Assembly (NCBI GenBank): GCA_046351215.1
Contig: JAXLYX010000047.1
Span: 1 to 15,113 of the forward strand
Origin: JAXLYX01 sp046351215
Lineage (GTDB): Bacteria; Myxococcota_A; Polyangia; Polyangiales; Houyiibacteriaceae
Length of the DNA stretch: 15,113 bases
Direction: 5' to 3'
A model generated the notes under the pieces. The model was given only the letters and a program-made list of their open reading frames with translations, made no database searches and was not told the DNA's origin. Made by a program: the position numbers and the translations under genes. This document shows positions 13,815-15,113 of the stretch, piece by piece (positions within the stretch are counted from its first letter, which is position 1; each line of letters starts with the position of its first letter).

Positions 13815-14384
13815 TCATGCGCTCACGCGAGCGCGAAATCCGAGGGGCCGTGCGACTTCGCCGAGGTGCATCTCGGCGACGGACCGGACCGCGACGAGCA
13901 CTCGATCGACGCCGAGCGCGACTCGCATTGCGCGGAGTGTCGGCGCGACGCCCGAGAGACGATCGGCGAGAAGCGAGACGATCGTGACCAACGTCGGGTA
14001 CACCCACCGAGCGCGCCGGCGCAGCGACCGTCGCGCCGCCTCGAGGCCGATCGCATCCTCGGCATCGGCCGGATGAACCACGTCCACCGCGCTCGTGATC
14101 CCGCCGGTCTCGATGGCATCGACGGCGCACTCGATCGCGTCGAGCGAACCCGTCACGCCGGCGGCGAGGGACTCCGGGAGGAGGCTGATCGAGCAGCTCG
14201 CGAGAGGGCACCAGAAGCGTGGAATCCGGCATCCCTGAGGCCAGATCCGAGGATAGCTTCCGAGTCGCTCGACGCCGCAGCCGCCCGCGGGATGGAACGG
14301 ACACGCGTCGAGAATTGCGAACCGCCACGCGCGTCGGCTAACGTACGCCTCGTCGGCGACGGTTCCTTTCCAGAGTGTCTGCAC
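13815..14384 (-). CDS. transposon-associated Cys-rich (zinc-ribbon-like) protein
   Basis: About 189 residues from GTG 14384; a TAG lies about 27 bp upstream in frame, so the start must be near. The segment ACPFHPAGGCGVERLGSYPR, then GCRIPRFWCPLASCSISLLPE, carries a C-x2-H-type cluster and further Cys that could bind zinc. From memory this signature (CPFHP..GGC..HG.Y.R ... SLLP..LA) recurs in proteins next to transposases in proteobacteria and myxobacteria. The C-terminal half is helical. It lies 118 bp upstream of the transposase on the same strand and is probably the accessory or end-recognition gene of the element. The role is inferred. Confidence 0.55.
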   Translation of the reverse strand: MQTLWKGTVADEAYVSRRAWRFAILDACPFHPAGGCGVERLGSYPRIWPQGCRIPRFWCPLASCSISLLPESLAAGVTGSLDAIECAVDAIETGGITSAVDVVHPADAEDAIGLEAARRSLRRRARWVYPTLVTIVSLLADRLSGVAPTLRAMRVALGVDRVLVAVRSVAEMHLGEVARPLGFRARVSA

Positions 14385-14490
14385 GTCGACACCGAGCCCG
14401 AGCGAGTGCTAGTCGCCCGGGCTCAACCTTTCCGTCCGCGGATCGTCCAACGGCGGCGTGCCCCACGCTCAATTCCCGGCAGCGTCTCTC

Positions 14491-14509
14491 GGATTCGCGG
14501 ACCGTCTCA
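14491..14509 (-). repeat. putative right end of the three-gene transposon
   Basis: On the minus strand it reads TGAGACGGTCCGCGAATCC. This resembles the left end at 11354 (TGACGGTCCCGGCGTGAAAT) if short gaps are allowed. It lies about 106 bp upstream of the accessory gene start, a sensible place for an element end. The match is imperfect, so confidence is low. The rest of 14385-14553 holds no gene I can support. Confidence 0.3.
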
Positions 14510-14553
14510 GCCGGACGCTCGCGTGCTGAGAGCGAGAGAGAGCGGGCGGGGGA

Positions 14554-14670
14554 TCACGAAGGGAAGTGAGCGCCGACAATGTGACGGGGACGTTCAGGCG
14601 GATCGTCGAGGAGAATGATCTCGCCGTAGGTTTCGTGAGAGTTGCCTCGTGACTCGTCTCTAGAACGCAT
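14554..14670 (-). CDS. small ORF with strong ribosome binding site
   Basis: A 38-codon frame, MRSRDESRGNSHETYGEIIL then LDDPPERPRHIVGAHFPS. An excellent Shine-Dalgarno sequence (GAGGAGGT) lies 6 bp upstream of ATG 14670. The composition (acidic-proline middle, basic end) looks like real protein. IS66 copy 2 begins 48 bp upstream of the start and probably separated the gene from its promoter. I do not recognise it. It could be a small stand-alone protein or the C-terminal end of a gene with an internal start. Confidence 0.4.
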   Translation of the reverse strand: MRSRDESRGNSHETYGEIILLDDPPERPRHIVGAHFPS

Positions 14671-14718
14671 CTCACAACCTCCTCAAGAGGATGACGAGGC
14701 ATGCGAGCTGGACGAAGC

Positions 14719-15113
14719 GTATCTCCTCGGTAGCGCCCGCCTTGTCGTCGATCGCCTCGGCCTGAACGGTTCGCGCCTCGAAGGAGGAACGAACGATGAA
14801 CGTGACGGTGGAGCAGTTTCGCAAGGAGGCGGCGCGACGACGCGCGGGACGGAGCCGCGGCGCGGCGCCGTATTCGTCGGAGCAGAAGGCGTTCGCGGTG
14901 GACTGGACGCGGGCAGCGATCGCGAAGGGCGGGTCCTACACCTCGGCTGCCCGTGACCTCGGCGTCTCGGAGATGACCCTCCGAACGTGGGCGAGCGCGG
15001 GCCCTGCAGAGAAGTCCCAGGCGACCGCCTTGCGTCGCGTCGTCGTCCGCCCGCCTGCGACGGATCTCGTCGCGGGTCCGAGCGTGGTCGTCGTGACGGC
15101 ATCCGGGCATCGG
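14719..15113 (+). mobile_element. IS66-family element, copy 2 (left part, runs off the window)
   Basis: Identity with copy 1 starts at the same base of the inverted repeat (GTATCTCC at 14719). Over the 395 visible bases I count about 11 differences, so roughly 97% identity. The difference shows it is not a very recent duplicate of copy 1. Same orientation as copy 1. Confidence 0.9.
14796..15113 (+). CDS. tnpA: IS66 accessory protein TnpA (copy 2, 3' end outside window)
   Basis: 106 codons of TnpA are visible, beginning after AAGGAGG at the same distance as in copy 1. Amino-acid changes relative to copy 1 are few: Val to Ala within WTRA.IAKGG, and the segment SAGPAEKSQAT in place of SAGAGEKSQAN. 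The helix-turn-helix (SYTSAARDLGVSEMTLRTW) is unchanged. tnpB and tnpC would follow beyond the window edge. Confidence 0.88.
   Translation, partial: MNVTVEQFRKEAARRRAGRSRGAAPYSSEQKAFAVDWTRAAIAKGGSYTSAARDLGVSEMTLRTWASAGPAEKSQATALRRVVVRPPATDLVAGPSVVVVTASGHR

Larger units (their letters stand above)
11354..14509 (-). mobile_element. three-gene AAA+/DDE transposon (Mu/Tn7/IS21-like type)
   Basis: Three co-directional minus-strand genes: a Cys-rich accessory protein, a D-D-35-E transposase and an AAA+ ATPase. The transposase stop and the ATPase start overlap. Candidate ends are TGACGGTCCCGGCGTGAAAT at 11354-11373 and, inverted, TGAGACGGTCCGCGAATCC at 14509-14491. They share TGA..CGGTCC..GCG..AATCC with small gaps. 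No matching target duplication is visible next to these borders, so the exact limits are tentative, and the accessory gene may not belong. The pairing of an integrase-fold transposase with an AAA+ partner is the arrangement known from IS21, Tn7 and Tn5053-type elements. Confidence 0.55.

Noticed and set aside
13629..14618. Long + strand ORF of 329 codons across the transposon
   Set aside because: Low-complexity Arg/Asp/Glu-rich translation spanning the transposase start, the gap and the Cys-rich gene. It is best explained as a GC-driven antisense frame.
1..15113. CRISPR array, tRNA or rRNA genes
   Set aside because: No regularly spaced short repeats, no tRNA cloverleaf-like sequence and no rRNA signature were found on reading both strands.

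Overview
The window looks like part of a mobile-element-rich accessory region of a high-GC bacterium. Myxobacterial (Myxococcota, Polyangia-type) ancestry is my best inference. It rests on GC-rich codon use, the transposon set, and a toxin-tail/Imm11-like pair of a kind common in that group. No rRNA, tRNA or core housekeeping gene is present, so this is not proven. Almost every junction between blocks is an insertion sequence end or a short repeat, and many genes are cut at those junctions.

Layout, left to right. (1) 1-1206: a + strand operon of three unknown genes, the last cut by a 115-bp repeat. (2) 1292-1536: remnants of two overlapping unknown genes, then a complete IS66-family element (1537-3929; tnpA, tnpB, tnpC; 26-bp inverted repeats). 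(3) 3930-4182: a fragment of a CusA/CzcA-type RND metal-efflux pump, cut on the left by IS66 and on the right by the 115-bp repeat. (4) 4298-5338: an IS21/IstA-like N-terminal stub, a small Cys/His-rich membrane protein and a low-molecular-weight tyrosine-phosphatase-like gene whose C terminus runs into another repeat. (5) 5454-9794: a minus-strand block with visibly lower GC. It encodes five uncharacterised proteins, four of them secreted or membrane-bound, plus two copies of the 5' end of one small gene. (6) 9795-10635: a C-terminal fragment of an IS91-family transposase between two repeats pointing outward. (7) 10636-11356: the 3' end of a polymorphic-toxin-like gene and an Imm11-like immunity gene, also lower in GC. 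(8) about 11354-14509: a three-gene transposon on the minus strand, with a Cys-rich accessory protein, a D-D-35-E integrase-fold transposase and an ExeA/TniB-like AAA+ ATPase. (9) 14554-14670: a small ORF with a strong ribosome binding site. (10) 14719 to the window end: a second IS66 copy, about 97% identical to the first.

The most unusual structure is the 115-bp repeat. Five copies, three on + and two on -, all have the same length and the same ends (TCCGATCGGCGTAC ... CGTTCATGYTTCC ... ACC). They form two subfamilies that are about 71% identical without gaps. The right end resembles the oriIS end of IS91/ISCR rolling-circle elements, and one copy lies just downstream of an IS91-type transposase fragment. 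The copies look like solo, possibly self-contained, IS91-derived units. They mark boundaries between unrelated gene fragments and supply stop codons and short C-terminal tails to the genes they interrupt.
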